Positions 7,866 to 16,866 of a stretch of 64,000 bases of DNA are shown piece after piece (the first letter of the stretch is position 1; every line of letters begins with the position of its first letter). Where the stretch lies: the NCBI RefSeq assembly GCF_018131005.1, contig NZ_JAFCJK010000011.1, positions 62,001-126,000 of the forward strand, in the 5' to 3' direction. This stretch comes from Bradyrhizobium lablabi. GTDB lineage: Bacteria; Pseudomonadota; Alphaproteobacteria; Rhizobiales; Xanthobacteraceae. A program made the position numbers and the translations under genes. The notes under the pieces were generated by a model. That model ran no database searches and was not told the origin of the DNA. It was given only the letters and a program-made list of their open reading frames with translations.

Positions 7866-8375
7866 ATGGCGACCGATCACATCCGATATGACGTGCTGGC
7901 GCGCGACGCGCTGCGCGGGGTGCTGCGTCGGGTCCTCGCCGACGCGGCCGAGCACGGCCTGCCAGGCGAACACCATTTCTACATCACCTTCCTGTCGACC
8001 GCCGAGGGCGTGAAACTCTCCCCGCGGCTGCTTGCGCAGTATCCGGAGGAGATGACGATCATCCTGCAGCACCAGTTCTGGGACCTCGTGGTGACGGAGG
8101 ACCGGTTCGAGGTCGGATTGTCGTTCGGCGGCATTCCGGAGCGGCTGACCGTGCCGTTCGCCGCGGTGACGCGCTTCCTCGATCCATCCGCGCCGTTCGA
8201 CCTGCAATTCGACGCCTCCGATGCCGTGGCCGAAGAACCTCCGGCCAAGCTCCCGGCTGCGGCACCGGCCGCCTCTCTGCCTGCGCCGCCGGCCGCGACC
8301 GAGGTCATGGAAGAGCCGGCGAAGCCCGGCGAAGGTGCCGAGGTGGTTCGGCTCGATCGTTTCCGCAAGAAATAA
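7866..8375 (+). CDS. sspB: SspB-alpha, ClpXP adaptor for tmRNA-tagged proteins
   Basis: 169 aa. Residues 1-115 form the SspB tag-binding fold (IRYDVLARDALRGVLRRVL, GEHHFYITFLSTAEGVKLSPRL, MTIILQHQFWDL, FEVGLSFGGIPERLTVPFAAVTRFLDPS). An Ala/Pro/Glu-rich flexible linker (about 120-157) follows, then a short basic tail VVRLDRFRKK that matches the ClpX-docking motif at the C-terminus of SspB proteins. The family tethers ssrA-tagged substrates to ClpX. It lies on the same strand about 145 bp after ssrA, so adaptor and tag are physically linked here. Start at 7866 with AGGATG upstream. Confidence 0.92.
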   Translation: MATDHIRYDVLARDALRGVLRRVLADAAEHGLPGEHHFYITFLSTAEGVKLSPRLLAQYPEEMTIILQHQFWDLVVTEDRFEVGLSFGGIPERLTVPFAAVTRFLDPSAPFDLQFDASDAVAEEPPAKLPAAAPAASLPAPPAATEVMEEPAKPGEGAEVVRLDRFRKK

Positions 8376-8559
8376 TCTAAGCGCAGAGTAATCCTCGACC
8401 CTGTAGGATGCCGCTTGCGAAGATCGGGATGACGCTTGTCGTTCCGATCGATTTTCTGTGTGAGCATGCTCCTGGCGGTGGCGGTTTGCGTCTGCCGCGA
8501 GGAAGAACCGGTCGTCACATCTCCGGATCATGCTCTCGCGAAGCAAGCGGACAACATTC

Positions 8560-9975
8560 ATGGCTCGATCAGCAACACCTTCCAAGACGACGACCCGCAG
8601 CGAGACCGACAGCTTCGGCCCGATCGATGTGCCCGCCGACCGTTACTGGGGCGCGCAGACCGAACGCTCGCGGCAGAACTTCAAGATCGGTCATGACCGG
8701 ATGCCGATCCCAATCATCCACGCACTTGGCATCGTCAAGCTCGCGGCAGCCTTGACCAATCGCGAGCTCGGCCTGCTCGACGCGCGCCGCGCCGGCGCCA
8801 TTGTTCGCGCCGCCAAGGAAGTGATCGAGGGCAAGCTCGACGATCACTTTCCGCTGGTGGTGTGGCAGACCGGGTCCGGCACGCAGACCAATATGAACCT
8901 CAACGAGGTGATCGCCAATCGCGCCAACCAGATGCTCGGCGGCGAGCTCGGCGCAAAGAAGCCGATTCATCCGAACGACCACGTCAACATGAGTCAGTCG
9001 TCGAACGATTCATTCCCGACCGCGATGCACATCGCGGCGGCGCAACATGTCATTGCCGATCTGATCCCTGCGCTCAGCGAGTTGCATCGCGAGCTGCGCA
9101 AAAAGGAAAAGGCGTTCGCAGGTATCGTCAAGATCGGGCGCACGCACACCCAGGACGCAACTCCCCTGACGCTCGGCCAGGAGTTCTCGGGCTACGCCGC
9201 GCAGGTCGAGAGCGGCATCGCGCGGCTGCACACCGCCGTGAAGGACCTGTTCCCGCTGGCGCAAGGCGGCACCGCCGTCGGCACCGGCCTCAACTCGAAA
9301 CCGAAATTCGCCAGGACCTTTGCCAAGCACGTCGCCAAGATCACCAAGCTGCCCTTCACGAGTGCTGCGAACAAATTCGAGGCGCTGGCCTCGAATGACG
9401 CCTACGTGTTCACGCATGGCGCGATCAATTCGGTAGCAACCGGCCTGTTCAAGATCGCCAACGATATCCGTTTCCTCGGCTCGGGCCCGCGCTCGGGTCT
9501 CGGCGAATTGATCCTGCCCGAGAACGAGCCGGGCTCGTCTATCATGCCAGGCAAGGTCAACCCGACCCAATGCGAGGCGCTGACGATGGTGTGCTGCAAG
9601 GTGTTCGGCAATGAGACCTCAATCACACTTGCCGGCAGCCAGGGACATTTCGAGCTGAACGTGTACAAGCCGGTTTTGGCATACTGTATGATGAATTCCA
9701 TTCGACTGCTGTCCGACGTGGCCCGCTCATTCACGGAGCATTGCGTTGTCGGAATACGCGCAGACGAAAAGCGCATCGGCGAGTTGATGCAGCGTTCGCT
9801 GATGCTGGTGACGGCGCTCGCACCGAAGATCGGCTACGACAATGCTGCAAAAGTCGCCAAGGCAGCGCATGCACGCGGAACAACGCTAAAAGAAGAGGCA
9901 TTGCGGCTTGGTTTTGTGTCTGAAGATGAATTTGATCGGCTGGTGCAGCCGGACAAAATGACACACCCGAACTGA
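8560..9975 (+). CDS. fumC: Fumarate hydratase, class II
   Basis: 471 aa, normal for FumC. It interconverts fumarate and malate in the TCA cycle and is oxygen-stable because it lacks an Fe-S cluster. Visible signatures: WGAQTERSRQNFKIG, QTGSGTQTNMNLNEVIANRA, HPNDHVNMSQSSNDSFPTAMH and the superfamily motif GSSIMPGKVNPTQCEA. The start at 8560 (MARSATPS) matches family length; an in-frame ATG at 8530 would add ten residues and cannot be excluded, since neither start has a strong Shine-Dalgarno. The last 250 bp are noticeably less GC-rich than the rest of the gene. Confidence 0.95.
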   Translation: MARSATPSKTTTRSETDSFGPIDVPADRYWGAQTERSRQNFKIGHDRMPIPIIHALGIVKLAAALTNRELGLLDARRAGAIVRAAKEVIEGKLDDHFPLVVWQTGSGTQTNMNLNEVIANRANQMLGGELGAKKPIHPNDHVNMSQSSNDSFPTAMHIAAAQHVIADLIPALSELHRELRKKEKAFAGIVKIGRTHTQDATPLTLGQEFSGYAAQVESGIARLHTAVKDLFPLAQGGTAVGTGLNSKPKFARTFAKHVAKITKLPFTSAANKFEALASNDAYVFTHGAINSVATGLFKIANDIRFLGSGPRSGLGELILPENEPGSSIMPGKVNPTQCEALTMVCCKVFGNETSITLAGSQGHFELNVYKPVLAYCMMNSIRLLSDVARSFTEHCVVGIRADEKRIGELMQRSLMLVTALAPKIGYDNAAKVAKAAHARGTTLKEEALRLGFVSEDEFDRLVQPDKMTHPN

Positions 9976-10269
9976 ATGATTGACGCGCAGACCGGGGAAT
10001 TACGGGCACTCGCGCGCGAATTGATTGTGGACGATAACGCCCAAAGAATGAGAGAAGTCATATATTCGCTATCAGCTCTGCGTCTGCGCATGCTAGAGCG
10101 ACCAGACGCATTGTTTTCGCAGAGCGAAATTGATTTTTTGGTGCTATCACTAAGCGTCGAACGAGGATTTTTGATGAACATTGAGCTTGGCGCGCAGCGT
10201 CGCTACTCCTGCTTTCGTCATTACTCTTGCTTTCGTCACATTGTGTCCCCAAGTCGTGTGAGCGGATGA
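9976..10269 (+). CDS. Hypothetical small protein after fumC
   Basis: 97 codons beginning with the base after the fumC TGA. The first ~75 residues look like a soluble helical protein (ELRALARELIVDDNAQRMREVI); the end contains YSCFRHYSCFRH, encoded by an 18-bp tandem repeat. Base composition is lower in GC than the surroundings and there is no clear Shine-Dalgarno, so translation would rely on re-initiation after fumC. I do not recognise a family. It may be real or a chance frame. Confidence 0.4.
   Translation: MIDAQTGELRALARELIVDDNAQRMREVIYSLSALRLRMLERPDALFSQSEIDFLVLSLSVERGFLMNIELGAQRRYSCFRHYSCFRHIVSPSRVSG
10204..10239 (+). repeat. 18-bp tandem duplication
   Basis: TACTCCTGCTTTCGTCAT at 10204-10221 is repeated as TACTCTTGCTTTCGTCAC at 10222-10239 (two mismatches). 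It duplicates the peptide YSCFRH in the small ORF after fumC. Confidence 0.85.
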
Positions 10270-10280
10270 TGAGGACGAGC

Positions 10281-10469
10281 ATGGGGGACGTGGTCAACCT
10301 GAAACGTTTCAAGAAACGCACCGAGCGCGAGCAGGCGGCAAAGCAAGCCGGGACCAATCGTGCGCGTTTTGGTCGTACAAAGTCCGAACGGGCGCGCGAT
10401 GAGTTGGCCATCGAACGTTCCAATCGCCTGCTTGATCAGCATCACATCGATGGCGGAGAGACATCATGA
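10281..10469 (+). CDS. DUF4169 family small basic protein
   Basis: 62 aa, highly charged: MGDVVNLKRFKKRTEREQ, then an Arg/Lys/Glu-rich helix ending ARDELAIERSNRLLDQHHID. This is the usual DUF4169 pattern (NLRRFRKRKAR... with an E-R helix), found in alphaproteobacteria and often beside the ribbon-helix-helix gene seen next. The ATG at 10281 is preceded by GAGGAC; an upstream in-frame start at 10227 adds an unrelated leader. It overlaps the next gene by 4 bp (ATGA). Function is unknown; partnership with the DNA-binding-like neighbour is inferred from the coupling. Confidence 0.78.
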   Translation: MGDVVNLKRFKKRTEREQAAKQAGTNRARFGRTKSERARDELAIERSNRLLDQHHIDGGETS

Positions 10470-10738
10470 AATCCCCCGTCGTCAAACGTTCGATCGTCGT
10501 CGCTGGCCACAAGACCAGCGTCAGCCTCGAAGAGGCGTTCTGGAACGGCATGAAGGAGATCTCCGGTCTCCGGAACATGACGCTTTCGGAACTGGTCGGC
10601 GAGATCGACAGCAACCGCCAGCAGGGCAACCTCTCCTCGGCGATCCGACTCTTCGTGCTCGACTATTTCCGCTCACGCGCAGCTCCCGCGGTGCCGGAAG
10701 CAAGGCCGCAGCAGGTGGATACGCGGCAGCAGGCGTGA
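10466..10738 (+). CDS. Ribbon-helix-helix domain protein
   Basis: 90 aa. Residues 6-70 carry a single RHH-type domain (VKRSIVVAGHKTSVSLEEAFWNGMKEIS, LRNMTLSELVGEIDSNRQQGNLSSAIRLFVLDYF), followed by an Ala/Pro/Gln tail. The family is a putative DNA-binding fold, usually without a known target. Its start overlaps the DUF4169 stop by 4 bp with GGCGGAGAG upstream. It resembles a two-gene toxin/antitoxin-sized cassette but neither protein resembles a known toxin. Confidence 0.82.
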   Translation: MKSPVVKRSIVVAGHKTSVSLEEAFWNGMKEISGLRNMTLSELVGEIDSNRQQGNLSSAIRLFVLDYFRSRAAPAVPEARPQQVDTRQQA

Positions 10739-10949
10739 CGCTTGATCCGGAAGACCGTGAGATGTTTTCCGGGACGATCATGCTCAAGCAACCAGGCAAA
10801 GCGCGACGATGGTCCCTCCCGATCTCGTCGTTCTTTGTCGACTGGCTCTGCTGAATCATTTTCGCGCTTGAGAGCGTGCGCGTGACGCCTCGCGAAGGCA
10901 TCGCCGGGCGCCGCCTTCAATGTCGCAATGATGCTTTCCCAATCATGCC

Positions 10950-13900
10950 TCAATTCTGCACTGCCGGCCGAGCCGGCGGATTGGCGACCTGCGGCGCGAG
11001 CGACAGCGGCGGACGCGGCTTCGGCCTGGGCATTCCGGGCAACGGTTTGACCTCGATCGGAGGCGGCAATGGAGCGACTTGGGGCTGGCTTGCGACCGGC
11101 GCTGGCGTCGCAACCGCGGGCGCCGTGGCAACCGGCGGCACGATCGGCGGACGCGGCGCCACGATCTTCGACTTCTGAGGCGCACGACGCGGATCGCGGC
11201 CGGACTTCGCCGCTTCGGAGGGCGGAAACGCCGCCGAACCGGAATCCGGCGCCTCCGCCGCAGGCTCGGTCGCGTGCGGAATCGCCGCCGGCATCGGTTC
11301 AGGTGGCGGCGGTGGCTCACCACGTTCGATCGCGTCCAGCCGGCGCGTTTCACGATCGATCGCACGCACCGCGAGCCAGGACGACAATGCGGTGATATCA
11401 ATGCTGCGCGTCAGCCCATCCGGCGTGCCGACCGCGAGCAACTGAATCTCCGGGCGACTGCTGGTTGTGCCGACAAGCGTCGAGGCCAGCGCGGCACGAA
11501 TGTCGACCTGGTCCGCCGGAATATCGTAGCCGCCGGACACGATGGCGTTGGCACCGATCGCGGCGAGCGTGGTCGCGGCGACGCGGATGCGGCCGTCACG
11601 GATGTTGAATGGAATTTGCGCTGACGCGATCGACAATGTGCCGGCTGCGAGCACGGGCTCGATGATCTGCTTCAGCCGCGTATCGTCGCTCGCCTGTCCG
11701 GAATCGCTGGCGCGTATCGCAACGTCGAAGACGCGCGGGTCGAGCCCCGCGAACTTGGCCGATTCGAGCGTCACGGTGCCGCTGCCAGACAGCGCGCCGG
11801 TGAGGGCCGAGGCGCTGCGGCCCTGGCTCATGAGCGTCATCTGCATCGACGCGCGGCCCTTGGGCATCGCGAGATTGCGGTAGCGCAGCGCCGAACCATC
11901 GACGCCTCCGAGCTGGACGTTCGCGTTCAGCGTGACGCCGTTGGCGCTTTGCCGCGCGTCGATGGTGGCGCTCGCCTCGCCGCCGCCAATCTTGCCCTTG
12001 ATGCCCTCAAACGTCAGCGATTGACCGTCGGCCCTGACGATGCCGCTCACCGGCTGCAGTTCCGCTCCGCCCGGCAACAAGCCGTGCAGGGCCTCGAACG
12101 CGACCCTGCCGCGCCAGCCCTTGGTCAATCCCGCGCCGAGCGGCTCGGTTCCATCATGTCCTGCGGCGCCGATTGCGGTCGCAAAGATCGGCGCGAGCGT
12201 GATCTGGTCGAGACCGATTTCGCCCTCGATGGCCTTTTCGTCGGCGAGAGTCAGCGCAAGGTGCCCGCGCAGCCGCGAGCCAGCGACGATGCTATCCAGA
12301 TCGCCGAAGGTCAGTCTGTCACCCGCCAGTGTCACCCGCGACGACAGTCGGATGTTTCCTCCCTGGTCGGACGATTTCAGATCCAGCAACGGGCTGATGT
12401 CGGCGCTGCGGACGCGGAGACTGACGCTCGATTTGGCATCCTTCGCCCACGGCTCCGCGGACCCCTCGGCATCAGCATCAAGCCCGGCGCCCCACAACCG
12501 GGCCTTCAGTCGCAGCGGCGCGCCCCAGGCGCCGTTCACCGTGGCCTCGAACTGCGCCGGGCCGGTGCCGGCGGCAACCATCTGGTCGAGACCCAGCAAT
12601 GCCAGCACAATGCGCCCCTGCTCCGCCGAGATTTTCGCTACGCCACCAATCTCACTATGGCTGAGCGCATCGATATCGAAGCCGCTAATTGCTGCCGCGG
12701 ACAATGACCCTCCAATGCTCAGGCGGCCTTTGACCTGCGGCGCCTCGACGTCCAACACGGCCGTCGTAGCGATCCCGGGCGCCTTGCCTTGCAACAGACC
12801 AATGTCGAGCTTGGCGTGGGCCGGGCCCGGCGCGACCTTGAGTGCCTCAAGCCTCGAGGCAACCGACGGAGCAAAAGGCGAGACCGAAGTTGCGACCTGC
12901 GACAGTGATGCGGCTGTCACGTCAAGGAGCAGCCTCCCCGTGGAACTGGCGCGATCGAAATTGCCGCTGCCGTCCAGGGCAACCTTGTCGGACTGGCCGA
13001 TCTTGATCCGGTCCAGCACGATCTCCTTTGGGCTGTAGCGGAACTTTGCAAACAGCGGGCGCATTTCCTGGCCCGCGGATATGGCGCGCCCAATGTCGAG
13101 CGAGAGCTGGGCTTCGTCGGGCCATTCGGCCTGCGGGCCGGCCAGCGAGCGGATGAAGGCGGCGGTCGCATCGAGATCGAGTCGCTCCGCCTTCACCTGC
13201 GCCTCGATCTTCGATCCGCTGGCCGCCTCACGGTGCGCAACCGCAACGCGGCCCTCAAGCGCACCGCCCTCGATCTCGGCCTTCATGGCGTCGATCGCAA
13301 AGCCGGCCGGAGACACCGTCACATCGCCGCGCAGCCGAAATGGCTTCTGACTCCGACGGGCGATGTCGCCGCGGCCCTGCAGCCAGCCCACTAGCGCATC
13401 CGGATCCGACGACTCGACATTGAGTGCCGTCCTGAAGCTGTCGGATGACCCGCCTTGCGCCGCGGCGCCGCTCATTGCGACGCGCGTCGTTCCCGGCGCG
13501 CGAAACTCCAGCCGTCGCACCGTCCATGACTTTGCATCCGAATAGAGTTCGGACGAGACGTCCTGCAGAGGACGACCGCCGAGCATCACCTGCTCGGTCG
13601 CAACCTCGATCTGCGCGGGAATCGGGCTTTCCGGCAGGCCCGAGAAAAACGCGCGCAGCGCCGGCAGCACGCGCGCCGGCTCCGCATTGCCATCCTTTCC
13701 GCTGTCCTTGGCGGCAAACCTATCGGCGTCGAGCTGGCGCGCCGACAGCGCGGCACGCAGCAGCGGCGCTGCGCCGAAGCGGATGTCGCCGGCGCCGGCA
13801 AGCTTCAGCGCCCGATCTTCGGCGCCATAGCTCACCTCGACCTGGTCGAGCCGCGCCGCCGAATAGTCGGTCTTCACCTTGGCTGCGATCCGCCACGGCG

Positions 13901-14651
13901 GTTCGTCTGCCCTGCCGCGCTGGCTCGGCGTTGCCGCCAGCGTCACCGCGCCCTCGAACCGCGGCGCGCGGGACTCGAAGCTCAGAATGCCCTCGAGATC
14001 GGCCGACAACGCGCGCCGCGCCGGATCGATGGTGAAATGCACGCGCGTTCCGTTGCCATCGGGGCCCTGCCCCGACGAGACGCGAAACGGATAGCGCGTG
14101 CCATCGAACATGAAATTGCCGTCGCCGCGGATCGCGCCGGCGAGCGAGCGGACATCGCCGCTGAAGACGATGTCATTCAGCTCGAGCGTGCCGCGGCTCG
14201 CCGCATCGTGCAGCGCGACGCGGCCGGTAAGATTGAGCCGGTCGATCGCGAGCGACGCCAGGTTGAAGGTGCCGCTCGTGGCCGGCCAGTCGATGCGCCC
14301 TTTCGGATCGAGCCGGAGATCGAGCGACACGCCGTTGAGGGTCAGTTCGGTGGCGCGCCATTCGCCGCGCATCAGCGAGCCCAAGCTGAATTCGACATCC
14401 AGTTTGTCGGCGCCGACTTTGCCGAGGTCGCTGGCGCCGCCGACGGTCACGGAGTTGAGCCGCAACGATGGGGCCGGCAACAGGCGCGCGTCGAGCTTGC
14501 CGCCAACGCGGACCGGCGCGCCGATGATCTTGGTCGCCTCCGCCTCGAATTGCGGCCTGAACTGGTTCCAGTCGACGAAATACGGACCGACCAGTGCGGC
14601 CGCCAGCGCAAGGATGAACGCAATCGCCAGGCCGAGCAGCGTCGTCTGCAC
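10950..14651 (-). CDS. AsmA family envelope protein
   Basis: 1233 aa. An N-terminal signal anchor (TTLLGLAIAFILALAAALVGPYFVDW) is followed directly by the AsmA start motif FRPQFEAEATKIIGAPVRVGGKLDARLLPAPSLRLNSVTVG. A very long beta-rich middle has repeated AsmA-like blocks, and the AsmA C-terminal domain ends near residue 1120 (VSGGYDIPADQVDIRAAL). The last ~100 residues are Pro/Ala-rich (PPPPEPMPAAIP and onward). AsmA-like proteins belong to the bridge-like superfamily that moves phospholipids between inner and outer membranes. The GTG start at 14649-14651 has AGGGAGA upstream. Monocistronic; it is convergent with the RHH gene across a 211-bp gap in which I see nothing. Confidence 0.88.
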   Translation of the reverse strand: MQTTLLGLAIAFILALAAALVGPYFVDWNQFRPQFEAEATKIIGAPVRVGGKLDARLLPAPSLRLNSVTVGGASDLGKVGADKLDVEFSLGSLMRGEWRATELTLNGVSLDLRLDPKGRIDWPATSGTFNLASLAIDRLNLTGRVALHDAASRGTLELNDIVFSGDVRSLAGAIRGDGNFMFDGTRYPFRVSSGQGPDGNGTRVHFTIDPARRALSADLEGILSFESRAPRFEGAVTLAATPSQRGRADEPPWRIAAKVKTDYSAARLDQVEVSYGAEDRALKLAGAGDIRFGAAPLLRAALSARQLDADRFAAKDSGKDGNAEPARVLPALRAFFSGLPESPIPAQIEVATEQVMLGGRPLQDVSSELYSDAKSWTVRRLEFRAPGTTRVAMSGAAAQGGSSDSFRTALNVESSDPDALVGWLQGRGDIARRSQKPFRLRGDVTVSPAGFAIDAMKAEIEGGALEGRVAVAHREAASGSKIEAQVKAERLDLDATAAFIRSLAGPQAEWPDEAQLSLDIGRAISAGQEMRPLFAKFRYSPKEIVLDRIKIGQSDKVALDGSGNFDRASSTGRLLLDVTAASLSQVATSVSPFAPSVASRLEALKVAPGPAHAKLDIGLLQGKAPGIATTAVLDVEAPQVKGRLSIGGSLSAAAISGFDIDALSHSEIGGVAKISAEQGRIVLALLGLDQMVAAGTGPAQFEATVNGAWGAPLRLKARLWGAGLDADAEGSAEPWAKDAKSSVSLRVRSADISPLLDLKSSDQGGNIRLSSRVTLAGDRLTFGDLDSIVAGSRLRGHLALTLADEKAIEGEIGLDQITLAPIFATAIGAAGHDGTEPLGAGLTKGWRGRVAFEALHGLLPGGAELQPVSGIVRADGQSLTFEGIKGKIGGGEASATIDARQSANGVTLNANVQLGGVDGSALRYRNLAMPKGRASMQMTLMSQGRSASALTGALSGSGTVTLESAKFAGLDPRVFDVAIRASDSGQASDDTRLKQIIEPVLAAGTLSIASAQIPFNIRDGRIRVAATTLAAIGANAIVSGGYDIPADQVDIRAALASTLVGTTSSRPEIQLLAVGTPDGLTRSIDITALSSWLAVRAIDRETRRLDAIERGEPPPPPEPMPAAIPHATEPAAEAPDSGSAAFPPSEAAKSGRDPRRAPQKSKIVAPRPPIVPPVATAPAVATPAPVASQPQVAPLPPPIEVKPLPGMPRPKPRPPLSLAPQVANPPARPAVQN

Positions 14652-14741
14652 GGTGTCTCCCTTTAAGCCCGCCCCGCGGGCAGCCTGCCTGTGGCGAGCC
14701 CGAGCCGGAGCCGCCCAATATATAGAGGCAAGTATGGCGAA

Positions 14742-14766
14742 GTCACAGCACCTTTGCTGCTGTGAC
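14742..14766. repeat. Perfect 9-bp inverted repeat
   Basis: GTCACAGCA and TGCTGTGAC separated by seven bases, between the P450 stop and the asmA start on the same strand. There is no adjacent T-run, so it may be a transcript-end structure for the P450 gene or an operator for asmA. Confidence 0.5.
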
Positions 14767-14840
14767 TGGCAGGCCCGAAGGTGCCTCCGCTCAAGCCTGC
14801 GTGGGCACGGCCGATGCTGACCGGTCCGAAATGTGCCGGA

Positions 14841-16073
14841 TCACCAGCGCGCGGGGAGCCGCTTCAGCCCGCGCAGCACAAAGGTCGGCCGCCATTCCGG
14901 ATTTTCCGCGTCATCGAGCCGCAGGTCCGGAATCCGGCGCAACAGGGTCGAGATCGCGATCTCCGCCTCGATCCGCGCGAGCTGGGCGCCAAGGCAGAAA
15001 TGGATGCCGCCGCCGAACGACAGTGGCTTCACGTTCGGCCGCGTGATGTCGAGCCGTTCGGGGCGATCAGGATAGACCGCCGGGTCGTGATTGGCCGAGC
15101 CGAGCAGGCACAGCACGGTCTCGCCCTTCGGAATGCGCTTGCCGCCGAGGTCCTCGATGTCCTCCAGCGCGACACGACCGGTGAGCTGCACCGAGGAGTC
15201 GTACCGCAGGAATTCCTCGATCGCGTTGGTGATCAGGCCGGGATTGGCCCTGAGCAGGGAGAGTTGGTCAGGATTGCGATGCAGCGCCAGGAGGCCGTTG
15301 CCAATCAGGTTCACGGTCGTCTCGTGGCCGGCGCCGAACAACAGGATGATGTTGGCCGTGAGCTCTTCGTTCGTAAGCTTGTGACCGTTCTCCTCGGCCT
15401 GCACCAGTTGCGTGGTGAGGTCGTCGCCGGGCTGCTTGCGCCGCAGCTCAAAGAGCTGATGGAAGTACATCGCCGCCATCGCGTTGCCGGCATTGCCCTG
15501 CTTGATCTCCTCGGGTGACAGCGGCACCGGATCGAGCAGGCGTCCACCGTCGCGCGAGCCGTTGTAGAACGCGTCGCGATGCTCCTCGGGGATGCCGAGC
15601 ATGTCGCAGATGATCGTCACCGGCAGGCGGAACGCAAAATCCTCGATCAGGTCCATTCTGCCCTGCGGAATGATGCGTTCGAGTGTTTCGTCGACGACCT
15701 GCTGGATGCGCGGACGCATGTCCTCGACCCGGCGCGCGGTAAAGGCCTTCACCACGAGGCCCCTCAGGCGGGTGTGATCAGGCGGATCCTGCTGCAGCAT
15801 CCAGTGGCTCATGCTGCGGAAGACCGGCTCTTCCATGATCTTCGGACCGTAGCGGCGGACGGTGCGGTCGACATAGTCCTTACCGAAGCGCTTGTCGCGC
15901 AAGACCAGACTCACTTCGGCGTGGCGGCTGGCGACGAAGGCGCCATGCGCGTTGACGTGCATCGGATCCGTGGTGCGCAACCGCTCGTAGTGCGGATAGG
16001 GGTTGCGGATGAACTCGGGTGCCAAGGGATTGAAAAGCGGTTCGCTGCTCGCCGCCTGAGCATGTTCGTTCAT
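14841..16073 (-). CDS. Cytochrome P450
   Basis: 410 aa soluble bacterial P450 (class I type, needing separate ferredoxin and reductase). Landmarks: HWMLQQDPPDHTRLRGLVVKAFT (helix C), FGAGHETT in the I helix with the oxygen-activating acid/Thr pair, EEFLR (ExxR), and the heme loop SFGGGIHFCLGAQLAR with thiolate ligand Cys360. A TetR gene is transcribed divergently from 176 bp away, and the shared AT-rich intergenic region holds repeats that could be its operator. No ferredoxin gene is adjacent. The substrate is unknown; Bradyrhizobium relatives of this type are often annotated for fatty acid or xenobiotic oxidation, which is only inference. Confidence 0.94.
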   Translation of the reverse strand: MNEHAQAASSEPLFNPLAPEFIRNPYPHYERLRTTDPMHVNAHGAFVASRHAEVSLVLRDKRFGKDYVDRTVRRYGPKIMEEPVFRSMSHWMLQQDPPDHTRLRGLVVKAFTARRVEDMRPRIQQVVDETLERIIPQGRMDLIEDFAFRLPVTIICDMLGIPEEHRDAFYNGSRDGGRLLDPVPLSPEEIKQGNAGNAMAAMYFHQLFELRRKQPGDDLTTQLVQAEENGHKLTNEELTANIILLFGAGHETTVNLIGNGLLALHRNPDQLSLLRANPGLITNAIEEFLRYDSSVQLTGRVALEDIEDLGGKRIPKGETVLCLLGSANHDPAVYPDRPERLDITRPNVKPLSFGGGIHFCLGAQLARIEAEIAISTLLRRIPDLRLDDAENPEWRPTFVLRGLKRLPARW

Positions 16074-16165
16074 AGTAACCCTCGCTGGCCTGTTGCGCCG
16101 ATGGGCAAATGGCGCGCGTTGCTGTCATCCTAGGGGCCGGGCGGCCGCTTTGCGCCATCCGGTTG

Positions 16166-16217
16166 GATCAATTTTGTTCGATCAATTTTGCAATTCGGTA
16201 ACACAATACATTATTGT
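16166..16217. promoter_or_regulatory. Candidate TetR operator region between P450 and tetR
   Basis: The P450-tetR intergenic region contains a direct repeat GATCAATTTTG (16166-16176 and 16180-16190, 14-bp period) and a perfect inverted repeat ACAATA-CAT-TATTGT (16203-16217). Both are much more AT-rich than their surroundings. The position between divergent genes is typical for an autoregulated TetR operator. Confidence 0.5.
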
Positions 16218-16248
16218 ATCGAGTTGCATTTTGCCCTAAAATCGGGCG

Positions 16249-16860
16249 ATGTCAAGGGTTCGAACCAGGCCGACTCGGGATGCCACTTGCGAAAAGCTGT
16301 TCGAGGCGGCGGCGCGGGTGTTCGAGGACCAGGGAATTGGCGGCGCAAGCATCGAGGCGATCGCGGCCGCGGCGGGCTTTACGCGCGGCGCTTTCTACTC
16401 GAACTTCAACAGCAAGGACGAACTGATCATCGCCATGCTCGAGGATCACGTCGAGCAATCGATCCGGCGCAATCTGGAACTGCTTGCGAAGCACCAGAAC
16501 CTCGCAGATTTCCTCGAGGCCCTGCGGACCATGGACCGCAGCCGGCAGGATCCGCTCGGACGCTCGCCTCTCCTGCATATGGAGATGATCCTGTTCGTGG
16601 CGCGCGCCGAGAAGCGCAGGCCGGAACTCGCCAAACGCCTGCGCGCGCGGCGCAAGCTGATCACCGATATCGTCGAGACGACGCTGAGGAATGCCGGCAG
16701 GAGCGGCGCGCTCGATTCGGAATGGATCGGCGCAATCGTGCTCGCGCTCGACGACGGTTTCCGCCTGCATCGGCTGATCGACCCGGAGACCACGCCATCG
16801 GATAGTTTCCTCCGCGCGATTACCGACCTGCAGCGGGCGATCGGAGTTGCTCCCACCTGA
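16249..16860 (+). CDS. TetR/AcrR family transcriptional regulator
   Basis: 203 aa. N-terminal TetR helix-turn-helix at residues 11-57: CEKLFEAAARVFEDQGIGGASIEAIAAAAGFTRGAFYSNFNSKDEL, with the family GxFYxxFxSK signature. The C-terminal ligand domain is helical and unclassified. It is divergent from the P450 gene and convergent with the MFS gene (6-bp gap between stops). It probably represses the P450 gene and itself, the ligand perhaps being the P450 substrate; that regulatory link is inferred from position only. Confidence 0.92.
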   Translation: MSRVRTRPTRDATCEKLFEAAARVFEDQGIGGASIEAIAAAAGFTRGAFYSNFNSKDELIIAMLEDHVEQSIRRNLELLAKHQNLADFLEALRTMDRSRQDPLGRSPLLHMEMILFVARAEKRRPELAKRLRARRKLITDIVETTLRNAGRSGALDSEWIGAIVLALDDGFRLHRLIDPETTPSDSFLRAITDLQRAIGVAPT

Positions 16861-16866
16861 TCCGAT

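Noticed and set aside
7386..8585. 399-codon minus-strand frame across ssrA and sspB
   Set aside because: It covers a structured RNA gene and an SspB homologue on the other strand, and has no homology.
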